A DNA stretch of 64,000 nucleotides from Aplectana chamaeleonis (GCA_029168955.1 JAPDOI010000438.1:254501-318500), one strand, 5' to 3'. Shown: positions 1 to 12,690, counted from the first letter of the stretch. Numbers and translations: made by a program. Notes: a model not told the origin generated them from the letters alone.

Positions 1-75
1 ATTCAGATGATGGGCCCGGACGACCGATCCCGGACTCAGAATAGTCACATAACGATGCCACTGTCAGGTCGGGAT

Positions 76-333
76 CAGGGATGAGCGGAACAAGAATATG
101 AAATTTCGGAAATCGGCTTTCGGGTTTTGGAACAAAAAATTTTTTCTCGGGTTTCGGAAGTCGGGTGCGAAACGTCTGAAAATGCGCGGAAACGCGGTTT
201 TCGAAACGCGAACCGGAGAAAAATTCAGAAATCATCTATTGTTTTCTTCCTCCCAGATGACCCGATATTTTCGCAATCCGCAGCGTTTTTTGCGGTTTTC
301 GGAATGCGAAACGCGAAACTCCGCTCATCCCTG
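76..333. mobile_element. hAT-like MITE, family 1
   Basis: The termini are inverted repeats reading CAGGGATGAGCGGA at the left and TCCGCTCATCCCTG with small differences at the right. They are flanked by a perfect 8-bp direct duplication, GTCGGGAT, at 68-75 and 334-341. A CAGGG terminus plus an 8-bp target duplication is diagnostic of hAT transposons. The 258-bp interior is rich in TTTCGGAAATCGG-type repeats and has no transposase, so this is a non-autonomous copy. Related copies lie at 28606-29032 and, truncated, at 2928-3290. Confidence 0.88.
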
Positions 334-341
334 GTCGGGAT

Positions 342-2927
342 CATACTTCTCCCGGCGCGCGACCACAACAGTCAGGATCAAGCGGTTACAGTCCTGCGAA
401 GCAACAGAAGATTTTTGTTGAAAAGTTGGGAAATTGGGGGGACGTGAAAATTTGGGATCAAAATCACAAAATCAGAGGATGCTCTTCATAGTAGTTCAAT
501 TGAAACTCCTTGAGGTTCTTTCTTGTGTGGTATTATTTACTGAAAAAGAAGTCACTAACGTTCTATTTTTTTCTCAAGAATTTCAACCCTTGAAATTCAA
601 GACAAAAAATCTCACCTATAGGGAAAAGTGAAAATTTTCGACAGTTTTAAAGGTGCCATGGCAGCAGGGGGAGGGGAAGTTCGCCACCGCTCCTGGCCAC
701 GCCCATTTTTTCGTGCCGCCGCGTGATTTGAGCACAAACCCGGGGTTTTCCTCTCTCTTCCAAAATCAGGAGAGGGTGGATGTAGTTCCTTCGGGGGTAC
801 TGAACAACGGCCTGCTTGACCCCGGCGACAGTGCACACATCAGAGATATCGATTTTTGACCTACATGGACGATTAGCATTTCGTGGCGTGAAGTATGAAC
901 CTGGACCAGCACCACGATCGAGTCGTCATGCTTTTCCTATTCGGCGCGACTCAATTGCTGCGACGGGAAGTATGTACGAACCAAGTCTTGCTAGGGTCTG
1001 CGCTCAGTTGGATGTGCGGCGGAAAACATATTTAGGGCAATACATTGTAAAAGTCTATACTTCTGACTTTTTCAGTCTTCGTGAGTCGATTCCCATCTAA
1101 CTCAGAGGAAAATTTACTCGGTTCGATCGCGTGCGTGTGCACGCGCATGCTGCGTCTTCTTCTCTACCACACTGTCTCTCCTCTTACTCCGCATATGTAC
1201 ATACGTGCGCGAAGGAACAAATTGAGTTTTGCTAGGACTGACAGATGTTAAATTTCATCCGACGAATTCGCTGCAGGTTATGGAAAAATAATGGATTTAG
1301 AGAGCCACCCCGTACTAGGGCAACGACAATGTTAGAAAACAGAATGGCGCCGCATTCGCAGTCTATCGAACTTTGGACTTGATTTTTTTTTAAGGAAAAG
1401 TGCTGCGGTAGCCAAGCAATCCCTACACATATGTACATCACTGCCTGGAAACAGTACAAGGAATCGAAATGAAAACAGGTGATCAGATTTCTCACCGGAG
1501 TCAAAAGAGTCGCAAGCCTTTAAAAGCAGGACGGGTATCTAGCAATCTACAGATGTATGTACACATTCAACGTCTTCGGCAATTGCGGTCTCATTAGGCC
1601 ACTCCCCCGCACTTTATGAAGAGGAATAAGAATACACAAACAGGGACTCTTGGGGCTTCCTCAATGATTTCAGGTTTAGAAAGCAGAGCGGCAACGATGG
1701 AAAGAATGTGACAACCAGCGCTCCTTTCAGGGACTGGATCTGGATAAGTGAATTAGACGGAAGCCAGAAGTCGGAGAGAGGCCGCGAAAGTCCACACAAG
1801 CGTATTCAGAGAGAAAAAATCATCATACATACTCTCACGATATCGAACATTTCAACGAGGATCAACCTCAAAGAGAGGAGAAGGTAGAGAAGTGATCAAC
1901 AGAAGACGCTAACTGGCAGATGCTTGGATATACGTTCTGTTTAGAGGAGTTGGAATTTTCAATTAACCGAAGAGCTTTGCTGCACAAAAACCCCAAAGAG
2001 ACGGGAAACCCATTTCGAAAGACCATGAAGTTGGCTCCACTCTTTCGTTTAGTCGACTTCAAGGCTCAGTCTCAAAAAATTAACAAGGAAAAAACACTAG
2101 GCTGCCATCTAGCGTAACAGATCAAAGTTGACCTGTATAAGCGATGCCGGAAATGATTTCGATAACCTGTGGGAGAACTTGCGACCACTACCCAAATGAG
2201 CTACACAAGTATTTTGAATATTCTTCCTCCAGCTTGCCTGTTGCAACATTTTTTCGCTATTACATACTACATATTCAATAAGACGGAAGAACAGCTGAGC
2301 ATATAGGAAACGAACGCAAGGAAAATTGGAAATATCGTAGAAAGTATTTGTTATTCATTATTTTTGCAGTTTTGATTACCCAAGTTTCAATCATTTTATT
2401 ATCACTACGTGGGTGGGCCACAATAATAATTATGATAAAATCGCATGATACACACTAACAAGCTAGATACTGCGGAAAATTATGCCTTGTTTCTCCGATA
2501 CTCTCAAGACTTTTTTCTTCCAAAGAAAATGCTACTGGATGTGACCAAATGCTGCCAGTGGGGGAGCAGTACAGGCTAGTTTGCCAATGGGAACTTGTAG
2601 AATTTCAGAAGAGAATAGAAATTCGGCGAGCGATCGTGAAGTTTTGTTGCGAAAAACTTTCTATGAGTGCTGTGCAGATCGAAAAAAAGGATTATAGCAA
2701 ATTTTCAAGAAAATTCGTTGCGTGAGGCTTTCTGAGAAATTGAGAGCATACAATTTTTTTTAACAGTTTTGAAAAAAAATTTATGTGTTTAAACTCCAAA
2801 CACGATAGAAATTTTGATTCAAAAAATTGTTAGAAAGGCGTAGAAGTTTTACATAATATAGAAAAGATCGTCGATGTGTTCGGAAAAAACAAGGTCGATA
2901 ACGGTGATGGGGTAACTGCGTCTAGAC
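342..2927. other. Gene-free stretch
   Basis: I see no open frame with protein-like composition and no supported exon here. The only recognisable item is the pyrimidine-rich repeat listed at 1123-1222. Short open frames near 434-1100 have no domain, no codon bias and no splice context that I could support. Confidence 0.5.
1123..1222. repeat. Dispersed pyrimidine-rich repeat
   Basis: This roughly 100-bp block has GCGTGTGCACGCGC followed by CT-rich sequence and a GCGAAGGAACAAATT-like tail. Diverged copies occur at 40395-40600 (two units) and 60362-60460. All share the order alternating purine/pyrimidine (GCGTGC), then TCTCTC-rich tract, then a GAAGGAACAAA tail. No boundaries or target duplication could be fixed. 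Confidence 0.5.
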
Positions 2928-3290
2928 CAAGGATGAGCGATTTTTTTCAAATTTCGGAAATCGGAACGAACTTCGCAATTTCGAAAATCTGAAATCGGAA
3001 CGCTAAAAACGATCGGAAATCGGAAATTTGTTCTGCGGAATTCATAATTTCCCTTGGCAACTGTGCCTACCAAAGAAACTTGGGCTTATCCTTCTTTATT
3101 GAATAATTTTCATGTAAATACAAGCAATCCTGGTTTTGCGAAAATTGAAGACGGACCTCGAGTTCGAACTTGATCTCTAGGAAAACGCTATGCACGATTC
3201 TGTGCTTGTCGATCCTCATTTTAAAGTGCCAAATTTGGCGACTATTTATTTTTGAATACAGTTAGAGGGTAATCCATTCTGTTCCAGGGA
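2928..3290. mobile_element. Truncated hAT-like MITE, family 1
   Basis: The segment starts with CAAGGATGAGCGA, a mutated version of the family 1 terminus. It then carries an inverted version of the interior of the element at 28606-29032: the stretch near 3065-3180 matches the reverse complement of about 28780-28890. No matching right terminus or duplication was found, so this is a degraded or truncated copy. Confidence 0.55.
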
Positions 3291-3299
3291 GTTTCACCA

Positions 3300-5732
3300 T
3301 TAGTGCATCTTTCAACGAAATTCAAGTCATCTATCGTTTTGATCGACAAATATAAATCCTCAAAAGTGACATGAAGCGCAACTATGTCTACATCTCTAGG
3401 GACTTACGCAAAAAAAAAACACAAAGACGGCAGGTCTATACACCAATTTAGTGTATAAATAGTCGCCGAATCCATTATATTAAAATGATCAACCTTTAAA
3501 AATTTTACAATAATTTCCAAATACTTCACTGGAGATCAAGCCTTCCTTTTCAGAAGATACAAAAATTGGATCTTCTTGAGACTGGTTATCTGATTCGTAG
3601 GCAGGAGATGATATGTGGACAGGAAGTGTATGGTAACAATAGGGGGCAGGGAATAAACATATGCTGACCACAAATGATCGGTTATTCGATATGATGCTCA
3701 ACATTTTGTGTCACAGCTGGAGACCGGAACATGTAGACAAAACTCACGGCAAAGTTGGCTCCTGGATCTCAATCCATGAAAACTTTCCTGGGCTATTTTC
3801 AGGTTTTAGCTTCAAAAAAGGAAAGTGGCAAGGGATCGAGCTAAACATCAGCAAAAAAAGCCATAGAAAGAAATTTAAGAGAAAGAAAAGCGAATTGAAG
3901 GGATTAGGGGGGAATTGGAATGACTAAAGCACAACAATTCTCCATTTAATAGTAACCAATTCCATTCTGCCAGTCAAAACGGCTCACTTTGTACTAATGC
4001 AATCCATTTATTATTTATAACAGAAATGAAACCATCATGCTATCTTGTGTCTGTTACAGCCGTAGTTCGGAATATTTATAGGAGACACACGTACAGTTAA
4101 CTCCAAAGGGAAGAGTCGGTTGTGCTTTTTTCAGCAGATATGCTGTGGCTATCGCTGGCTCGGTTCCAAGTTTGCCTTCAATCGATAAGGGGAACAGCTG
4201 ATAATCTTCTTGGGTTATTGATTTCCTCTGTTTCTTTCATTCTTTCGTGCCATTTCCGCGTGTACCTATGGTAAAGACTTTAGGTAAGTTGGTATTCTGT
4301 TATAAGGGAAACTTACCTTTTTCAACCCTGGTGTTTTTTTTCTTAAGAAATCTGACAGAATACATACAGTCGATCACGGCGGGTTGCAAGCAGAGGCACA
4401 CTCAAACACCCTAGTCTACAGCGTTTTCAACTTTATTACGAGTTTTGGAGATGAAAGCATCAACAACGTACTTAAAAAGGTGTTCCCCACATACACAATA
4501 CCAATACACCTTAAGAATTTGATAGAGACACAAGAAGAAATGAAACAGAAAAAAAATTAAAGAATCAAATAAAACACCCCCCCCCCCAAAATTATCAGAT
4601 GTTCCCCCTATCGATTAGTTGGAACCGAGCCAGCCATGGCTACAGTATACTTGGTGTAAATACGCAATTGCGGCACCGCATTTTTCTGTCGGGGATGGAC
4701 TGCACTATCCCTATCGGAGCGGAATTTCGCTTCGATATCGACAGTATATGCATTAGGTTGCAACGTAGGTTTTTGAGGTCTTTAGTGCAATTCTTTTTTT
4801 TCGGATCCATCAATTTGTATTGATTCGCGTATCTATGAAGTGGCGTCTCGCTTTAATTGACCCGAAAATCAGTTGAAAACAAATAAAAAACAAATGACAC
4901 CTTTTCTAGCAACTCCAAAACATGGCGCCAGATGTTGAAAGACCTAGAGCGCATCTTTTAATTGAGAAAGATGATGCGAACTTCTGCTACAACCTAATAT
5001 GTATGGATGTTTCTGAGCTACCACAGAAAAAAAAGAAAAGAAGACAAGATGATCTAATATCAGAGCAAAATTTTGAAATTCACTGGAAAATCGTAATAGT
5101 GGAAGAAATTAGAACAAAGATCTCCAACGACAAGTGAAAAGCAGAAAGAGGTCCGTCTGACCAACTTGGTTGCTGATGCAACTTCATGCAAAAGTACTGC
5201 AGTAAAACTCAGGTTTACATGCAGATGGAGGAAACAAGGGAAGGTAAGATGGACAAGAACCGCATCATCGGCTGTGAGGCAGAACAAACCGCATCATCAC
5301 GACACCGAACAATGAATCTCGCAGTGGAACTAATGCACCCCGTCAACTCGATAATGTTCCAGCTGGTAACCGCATTTGTAATGGAATGCACGCTCCTATT
5401 AATGCTTCACAAATCAATCAATTCGGACAGGAATCAAACAGAAACTCAGACCAAATGGGGTCAATCTACGACAGAGGTAACGAATTGAAGACATCTCATA
5501 ACTTCCAGGCTAATCGCCAAATGATGTCAACAGATTGTCCTGGCTGGTCGTCCATAGATGCTAGGTGTATTCTATCGCCAATATTGGCAAGCGGCAACTT
5601 TTATCCGAATTTGAAAATCGGAATGCCTAAAAACTAGAAATCGGGAATTCGAGAATTCTCTCGTCACTAATAGAATGCGAATTCACCGAATCGGTTCCTT
5701 CCAATGTTTTCGCATCGGTGAAAAGCACGCTT
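3300..5732. other. Gene-free stretch
   Basis: I found nothing I could support as a gene. Short open frames at 3489-3704 (minus) and 4922-5137 (plus) lack recognisable domains and good splice context. A C11 homopolymer lies near 4577. The sequence is probably old repeat-derived DNA. Confidence 0.4.
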
Positions 5733-5736
5733 TTAA

Positions 5737-6217
5737 AGGCACTGTTCGCGATAAAATCGTTTTTCTGTTTTCCCGCCTATCTTGAGAACGGCCCCATGCT
5801 GATTCCAATGTCTCTGAAATCGTACAAGACCTTCTGGGAACAGAGTTATGGTCCCTCAAAGTTTGAGCTAAGGGAACATGGTGGACGAGTTGTCCGAGGC
5901 TTGTAGCTTCCGTCTTTTGCAGCCGATGTATGCGAGCTGACCTGAGCAAAGAGAGAAATTGAGAATGAAGGGAGGTACGGGGCTATTGATCGGAAATCAT
6001 CGCTCATCTCACGATCTAGAGCACTCATTTGTTCACGTCGGTGGGCGTGTGTTGCGCTTTTGGGTTTTGCCTTGCGCTCGAAGTGGCAACTTCGGGCTCT
6101 TTTGGGGCTCTTCCTGGCTCGTTTTAATGCGTTCTTTCGACGTCAACGTTACAGTGCTCCCCTCCACTACCCATTCCTAGTGAAAACTGAAGCCCATTTT
6201 TTATCATGAACATGCCT
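5737..6217. mobile_element. TTAA-flanked MITE, family C
   Basis: A TTAA at 5733-5736 precedes the terminus AGGCACTGTTCGCGAT. The right end reads ATCATGAACATGCCT followed by TTAA at 6218-6221. The interior (near 5790-6020) matches the segment 57390-57670 in reverse orientation and 62721-62839 in the same orientation. Part of the interior also resembles the 5-prime region of the LINE at 57445-55945. TTAA targets are typical of piggyBac-like transposases. No transposase is present. Confidence 0.7.
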
Positions 6218-6286
6218 TTAAGTGCAGTGTTGACGATGGAAAAGTTGCCTTTTTTTGGCAGAAACGTAAGCGCTGGGTCCCGTTAA

Positions 6287-6860
6287 AGGCAGCGTCCGCG
6301 CTGAAAACCACATCTGGGTTTTTCTTCTCAATCCAAGGTTTGAACCAAGTGGAGATAGTTGCCGAAGCTTGAGACCTCAATGTAGCGTAAAAATAATGCT
6401 ATAGGCTCTTGAAAACTGCTCCGTGGTCTGAAAAGGCGTTTCCCCGGTCGATCATCTAACACGAGGAACAGAAGCGCCACGACGGGCTCCGGCAGGCAAC
6501 TTAAATCCAAAATTCTATTTTCTCTTATTCGAAGGATCCTTGAATTTGGACGTGTGTATTTAAAGCTTCTTATTTTTTAAGACCTTTTGACAGCTGAAAG
6601 ACGAAAAGAATTGTGCAACTTAAAAAGTTAATGAGGTTAAACCAAATCAGCCGTCCAAATTTTCAAAATTTGTGCATTGCACAAGACACACCGGACAGAC
6701 GTGAAGAAAAGGGAGCTGAATGCTCAAGGATTTCCGAACGAGTTTTTCCCAGGAATTTGAGTGTTTTGAGTGGTCCATTTGCGATATATCACAACCTGGC
6801 AGGCCTACATGAGCGAAATTGTGAAAAAAATGAACACGGTTTTTTGCGCGTACGCTGCCT
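6287..6860. mobile_element. TTAA-flanked MITE
   Basis: The left end is TTAA (6283-6286) then AGGCAGCGTCCGCGCTG. The right end is GCGCGTACGCTGCCT then TTAA (6861-6864). The ends are imperfect inverted repeats of the same AGGCAG class as the other TTAA elements here. It lies between other TTAA segments (6222-6282 on its left, 6865-7336 on its right) that share the flanking TTAA tetranucleotides. Confidence 0.65.
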
Positions 6861-6864
6861 TTAA

Positions 6865-7336
6865 GAAGAGTATGAGTGGAAGTATGACCAAAAACAGCCA
6901 GGAAGTGGGTGAAGACCTCTTGAACCACACGACCCATTGGATCAACCCCCTCCCCACGTCATATAACAGCTGTCCTGCATTCGTTTCTCCAGAGAAACAG
7001 TTGGGGAATTCTAAATATTTTTATCGCGTAAGATTCTAACATCCAAGCATGTGCATTGAACCATTCCACCTTTCAAAGATTTTTCGGTGCAGGAAGCAAA
7101 AAAAATCACTTACCTAGGATTTTTAAAGCGCAAAACCATTTCCGAAGTTAGGTTTGACGCTTTGCCCAAAGTCCATCAAACATGCGTAATTAAATGTTTA
7201 GAGGTTTCTTTAAACAGTTTTTTCCGGTCTTTGAGTTTTGTGGGGGAGACGATTCCCTATTGAGCTCTTCTTCGTGGTCTTACCTAAACAGAAACATCGG
7301 AAACTGAAATACGGTTTTTTATCGTGAACACTGCCT
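6865..7336. mobile_element. Probable TTAA-flanked MITE remnant
   Basis: The right end has ATCGTGAACACTGCCT followed by TTAA (7337-7340), the standard terminus of this superfamily. The left end begins at the TTAA of 6861-6864, but its terminus is not recognisable. This could be a degraded element or only a single end. The interior near 7110-7230 belongs to a dispersed repeat also seen near 37440-37520 and 60480-60640. Confidence 0.45.
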
Positions 7337-7340
7337 TTAA

Positions 7341-8845
7341 GAATAGCCTATCTCAGCTCATCTACCACGCACAAAAAACAACAGTAGAGAATATCTCACA
7401 TTTTCTCCACCAGCGTATGCGATCGAAGGTTAGAGACAGCGACAGAGCGAAGGGCAGATGGAGAAAGCCGCATCGCAAGCACGCACGCGCGATCAATGAT
7501 GGGAATTTCGTTTTGACACAGACTGTATCCCGTTTAGAATACGACATAGAGCTATTGAGGAGAGGATTCAAAAGTAACAAAAAATGAGAGAACCGAAAGA
7601 ACCGGAATGCACTCGCGGAATGAAATAACATTTTTGCCAAAGCAAGCTGTAGGATAGCCACTGTCCTCAGGGCAAAGTCGAGCATGATGTTGGTTTACTT
7701 AGTCTGGAAGACTATTATGTCTAAAGGAGAATGCCCCTGCGCAGCTTGACGCACGTTGTCCTGGCCACCTAGTAGTCGTAAGGGGTGATATCGCTTCTCC
7801 ATGGACGGAAAATGTATAATCTCCCTCCTCTCGGACCTACTTCCCGCCGGAAAAAATGTTCTACCTCTTCACCTTTGTAATGGATAGTAAACTGAGGTGA
7901 GCTTGACCCCGCCACATAGATATACTGAACAAAAAAAGAAGTTCTTGGCGTTGGTCAATTTTTCCTGGGGATGCGCCACACATTTGACTTTTATTCGAAA
8001 TCATAGAGGAATTAAGCGTGTACGGGGCCTATACAACGACTACCGTTGTCCACCCGATCTTCCAATCAATGTTTTTATGGTCCCAAACAAGCCTGGTACA
8101 GAGTTGCCGACCCCACAGGGTTAGTAGGGCTGTTTTGGCCTTGGACGAGGGTCGATCACTCGACCGCGTGCGTGATAGCGGAGTCTTTTGTCATTGCCCT
8201 ACATGCCCCTCAGGCTAAACAACAAGGGAAAAAATTGGGTAGCGACCACATCCGGACATGGCGATGTTGAATCACATAAAATTCACATTGGGAAGTACAT
8301 ATCAAAGCTTTGAAGTCGAACAGTCAGCCAAAAGTTAAAAAAGGCTAGCCATATAGCATATCTGGTACCTCGCTCTCGATTTTGTAACACACTAGGCAGG
8401 AGAGATGTCGAGGTGGAGATATGAATTGTACAGAATCATCGTTTCCAGAGGCATTTAGCCACCGTCCTTACGTTTTGAACGACCGCAAGAAATCCGCAGC
8501 ATGTTTTAGGACGATCCCCCGACTCGCTTGAGACAGTAACGGATCCAGATAATGATGTAGCTTGACATGGAACCATCGACAATTTATTCTATCTACTTTT
8601 CCCATTTTTCTGAATTTTTTTGAGGTTGGAAACAATTCTTGCCCAAATTTCGCAATGACTTTAGCTATTTGTAGAGCTGAAAACGAATGTAATGTCAGCT
8701 TTCGCTTTTCGAGAAGATTACGGTAGATATGAGAAGGACCAAAAAGAATCCTAGATTTTACAGGAACTCCGACTGGTATGATTAGTTGAAGTGTTGATCC
8801 ACTTGTAGCATTTGGGAAAAGCAAAAGGGAATTCCTAATCTAGTA
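7341..8845. other. Gene-free stretch
   Basis: No supported gene. Open frames at 7324-7587, 8046-8270 and 8468-8824 (minus) have no domain or consistent splice signals that I can defend. Confidence 0.4.
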
Positions 8846-8849
8846 TTAA

Positions 8850-9401
8850 AGGAAATGTTGGTGATAAAATAAGTTTGCCTTCTTTTCCTCTCCAAACCCT
8901 TTTCTGGATTCAGAGTGGAAGGACCTATAAGAGAAATTTGCGAGAAATGAAGCCCCTTCTTGGGCCAAATTTTTAGCCTAAACTTTCCTGTCTTTTGATG
9001 ACGGACGAGCCCCCTACTCATCATCAGCTACGATGATCTCTAATATCAAGAACATCATCTGGCTTGAAATTGAAATTCAATCAATGAACAATAGCCTTCG
9101 GTCTGACCTGCTCTAATATTTTTGTCCTCGTCGAGTTAAGCATTTAATTAAAGGCATGTTTTCATTTTTTTCAACCGTTTTGATGAGGTAAATTTGCATT
9201 TATTTCTGGCTGTGGGCACAGTGATTTTTGATTGCTCAGCATGAGACATGGATCTTTTTGGGCGGAGTTGTGCACGTGTGCACGAAGTGGCGACTAATAA
9301 CTCTAATTATAGGCTGTTTCTTGATCAGTACCCTTCATCCGTTTGCGGCTCAATTGGTTTTTATGGTATTCTCCACAACCGTTTTCATCGCGACCACTGC
9401 C
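8850..9401. mobile_element. TTAA-flanked MITE, family A
   Basis: This is a full-length but diverged copy of the family also found at 48122-49120 and 50772-51302. TTAA lies at 8846-8849 and 9402-9405. Shared interior landmarks are CTCTCCAAACCCTTTTCTGG near the left end, GGCTTGAAATTGAA in the middle, and a GTGCACGTGTGCACGAA palindrome towards the right. The left terminus has decayed to AGGAAATGTTGGTG; the right terminus is GCGACCACTGCC. Confidence 0.7.
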
Positions 9402-9651
9402 TTAAACCCCAGTTCTGAAAACGAACATCTCCTTCGCATTCAGCATCCCTTTCGGTCCCGCCGAATCACTTCCTTCGGGTTCCAAATGTGAAACATTGGG
9501 CTGCTGCGATATTCCTACTGGCATACTCTGTAATCCTTATCTCTCTAAAACGAGCCCAGGTGGAGCCAGCAGCTGAGGTCCCGCGGGCACAAAATCACCG
9601 GCATCTTCAAATTGATACCACCGCTAGATACTGAATAGTAGTCTGCTCGAA

Positions 9652-9921
9652 TTGCCTCGACCTATGTTCATACTTGTAAAAACTATTAAATCTAGCAATA
9701 ATAAAGGTTTCGAACACCTCAAGCAGCCTTTCTTGACGAGGTTGGAGCAGAAAAATCACAAAAGTGTCCAGTTTTTCATTGAAGCACATACAGCATTTTT
9801 TCAGAATTTGTGTAAACATTCCAACAAACTGCCATCAGAGGTTGAATTGAGCCAAGCTCAGCTTCCACGGGTTCATAAAAGACCAGCAAGATTCCATATT
9901 AGATACACTTGGAGTAGTTGA
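9652..9921 (+). CDS. Possible hAT-type transposase C-terminal fragment
   Basis: An 89-codon open frame whose last third contains VELSQAQLPRVHKRPARF. The LPR..K.PARF pattern, following a region rich in Leu, His and Lys, resembles the C-terminal part of hAT-derived proteins of the ZMYM1 type. That resemblance is from memory of the family pattern and is weak. There is no upstream catalytic domain in frame and no defined element boundary. It could equally be a chance open frame. The start at the ATG is arbitrary if this is a broken element. Confidence 0.25.
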   Translation: MPRPMFILVKTIKSSNNKGFEHLKQPFLTRLEQKNHKSVQFFIEAHTAFFQNLCKHSNKLPSEVELSQAQLPRVHKRPARFHIRYTWSS

Positions 9922-10483
9922 AACTAGAAAAGAGAATACGCTTAAGACGACCGAGCTCAGCAAGCGCCTGCAAGATGGGAATTAAAGAAAATAGAACCAT
10001 AGAAAAGGAAGGTGAGCACCCAAAAGGATTAGAACGCTGCTGTGAAAGAACAGTATGCACAGACAACGAAGCAGCCATAACGGTGAAACAGGGTCAACAA
10101 GTAATCTGATATAACTAGGTGATTCGTAACTGAGAAAGTGGATTGCGTGGAAAGCTTTCCCCCATGGTTTTTCAACATACAACCAACCATGGAAGTTAGT
10201 GGGCTCCTTCATCCAGCGACAGAAGAAAACTTTGGGATGAGCCCTAAACCAGCCGCAGACTGGAAACAATGATGATTTGTTGCAATGAGTGTTTTGAAAG
10301 GCAAAAGACGTTCTTATTGTCAGCACTACTCCCAATATTGCCCTTTCTTGGTTCTTGGTTCAGAAGTTTGCAACCGCTAAGATGAACGCTCGTTAAGCGT
10401 CGTTGGCCGGCAACAGATACAAAATGTATCTCTGAATTTAGTTGGCCGGACGGTGGTCACTTAATGCCAAACAAGTGAGGGAC

Positions 10484-10612
10484 TAGAAAACTGAGCGCGA
10501 GCGGATCCGTCGCGCCATTGGACGCGCGCTTCTGTTTCTTTGCACCTCAGCTGTACTCGCCCGTGTCTCCGCGTCTCGTTTGCCCGCCTCTCTGCGCGGA
10601 TTCGCCCACCCT
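10484..10612. repeat. Dispersed GC-rich repeat (paired with 16552-16660)
   Basis: The segment contains GCGCCATTGGACGCGCG, then TTTGCACCTCAGCTGTACTC, then CGCCCGTGTCTCCGCGTCTC. A diverged copy at 16552-16660 has the same order (CACGCTATTGGACAG, CTCTGCTATGCTCGCC, ATGTCTCTGTGTATGG). No ends were identified. It abuts an AAGGCAG terminus at 10611. Confidence 0.45.
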
Positions 10613-11115
10613 TAAGGCAGCATTCGTGTCCAAAAATGGTATCCATTTTATGACATAAGTCAAAGGTTTGGAGCTGGTAGTATGGCGAACTAACAAAAAA
10701 AACCGACGAAAACCGTATGCAAATAGATAAATAACGGGTTTTTGTTATGGAGTGAAAGGGACGAGTTACACCGCAGCATGGAACCTTGTTTGAAATAGCC
10801 GAACTAGCGGTAAAGTGGTAGTGATAGCGAAGATATTACACTCCTACAGCCTGTACTAGAACGCTTACGTCGCTGGAAGCTTCAAAAACTAGGCGAAGTG
10901 ACCGTATTCGAACAATCAATCTCGACGAGTTTGAATGGGGAGGGGGCGGAGACTGAAAAGCGAATGGGCAGAGACTGTGGATTTTTCGGTTAGATACGGC
11001 TCAAATATAGTAGTTTTGACTCGTTTTTGACACTTCCAACGGGGTGAGCGTTCAAGTTGGAGTCATACGACCCTAGTAAAGCCTTTATCCCAACAACCTT
11101 TCAAACGTGTACGCT
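10611..11115. repeat. Long dispersed repeat paired with 57680-58300
   Basis: It starts at a degraded TTAA-class terminus (TTAAGGCAGCATTCGTG). Landmarks in order are GGTTTGGAGCTGGTAGTATGG, CAGCCTGTACTAGAACGC, TGGAAGCTTCAAAAACTAG, AGTAGTTTTGACTCGTTTTT and CTTCCAACGGGGTGAGCG. The same landmarks, with 10 to 20 percent difference by eye, recur in the same order at 57680-58300. It is probably the remains of a TTAA element. Confidence 0.6.
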
Positions 11116-11119
11116 TCCT

Positions 11120-12530
11120 CTACGACTGCCGCTGACGTTTGCTGGAACGGAAGCTGTTTATATCTTTGTACTCACGTAGGAGCTTCCTCCAACTGGGGTC
11201 TCAACCCCTTGCCCAAAATTCCTTGACTGCAAGATTTCTGAAGGTTGGCTTTTAACTTAGAAAATCACAAAACAATTGGAAAACAGCGGAAAACTGACAG
11301 TTCCATGATCTGAATGAGCCAGCATGGATGTAGCAAAATAGCCGTTAGAGACGCCTACAATTAAGAGAAAACACACCAGAAACAACCAGAAAACAGAACC
11401 AAATGATTAATAGCAAATACAAAAAACTTGATACTTGAATATGTTTGAACTAGTCTCTCCTCCGTGATTTTAAAAAAGAGTTCCTTGAGAGCAAGTTTCT
11501 TAGCGCAGGCGAAGGATGCAAAATGGAAAGTGGAGAAGCAGCAACTGACGACTGTGCAGGAAAGGCGTCAGCGATGAAGGGAATTCAAATGAGTTTGAAA
11601 GCAGAAAATCGGACATTCGAATGGAACAGCGACAGAAACACAGAAATTCGCAATCAATAGCGCATGGTGAATGGAAGTTTCGAGGAAGAAATCTAATCAA
11701 AATGCAAAAACGACTTCGGAAGCTTTTTATTCGACAAGTTTCGCCCCTCACTGCTCCACGTTTCAGTCAACGGACGACTCCAAAGTCAAAGTGGTCATTA
11801 AGAATGAAATGTTCATTTCAACAGCTGCTCCCGGGTGAAGAACCCGGATATGCCCATCGGAGCTGCCTATGAAAGCTCTGAGTATAGAAATAGGCGTTAT
11901 TCCGCTGTTTCCGTCGCCGATTTAGCATTCACTTTAGATCCATCAGTAGGTTTTGGGAGCGTTTGAGATAAACGTTTCAAATCTGTTTTGAACATCCCCA
12001 TGGAGGTTATTTGGGGGTGCTGATCATGAATCTTGGTCCACTTATAAATATCCGAAAGTTCTCACCGTTTTTTGTACAGTGCTCATAATCGCGAGGAAAT
12101 TTCGAGGATCAGACGCGAGTTTTGAAGATTTCCAGAATGATACCATAGATGCCGTTCTTTTTGGAATTACTTGGAGAGCTTAGCACCAATCTGATATTAA
12201 TATATCGATTTTCGATATATTACGGTAGGTTACTGTGAGTATACGGTAGTTTAGTACAAGTCGCAGATTTGTCTCAAAACTTCCGTGGGGTTATTCGGAG
12301 GTAGTGAACCGACTTTCACGTTCATTTGTCGATTTTCGAAACATTAGGGTAGCTAACGCTAGCCAAATGATAGTATACCTGTGGCAACCCTCAGTAGGCC
12401 TTGGAACATTCACAAAGGCACCGAGATTCGTTGCCAGCACCCTAAATTACCCCTTATGTACATGCAAGATTGATGCGAAATCCAGAAAAAACTGTCATCA
12501 CTCTTGAAATTGCCTGTTGAACACCTAGGT
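11120..12530. other. Gene-free stretch with small dispersed repeats
   Basis: No gene supported. Short repeats of the type TCGATTTTCGAAAC...GGGTAGCTAACGC near 12010-12400 recur near 36997-37110 and 59700-59790. These share a GGGGTGCTGATC start and TACGGTAG-like segments. No boundaries could be set. Confidence 0.4.
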
Positions 12531-12532
12531 AA

Positions 12533-12690
12533 AACACCTAACGTCGGCATGAACCCTAATGAGGCTTTGCGAACACTATTAAAGGTTAGCGCAAACTCGT
12601 TGCCATATGCTATAACATAGGTGCACCAAGTTTGCGCCAAACCTCCAATGAGGAACGCAACATCTAATTAGGATCAATGCCGATGTTAGG
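12533..12690. mobile_element. Palindromic MITE, CAGTCGG family, degenerate copy
   Basis: An imperfect palindrome of about 155 bp. ACACCTAACGTCGGCATGA at the left faces TGCCGATGTTAGGTG at the right. Its inner part has GCGCAAACTCG and CAAGTTTGCGCCAA facing each other around TATGCTATAACATA. It is the most decayed of the set whose better copies lie at 15213-15358, 15601-15708, 17140-17272, 22532-22650 and 29083-29200. Confidence 0.65.
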
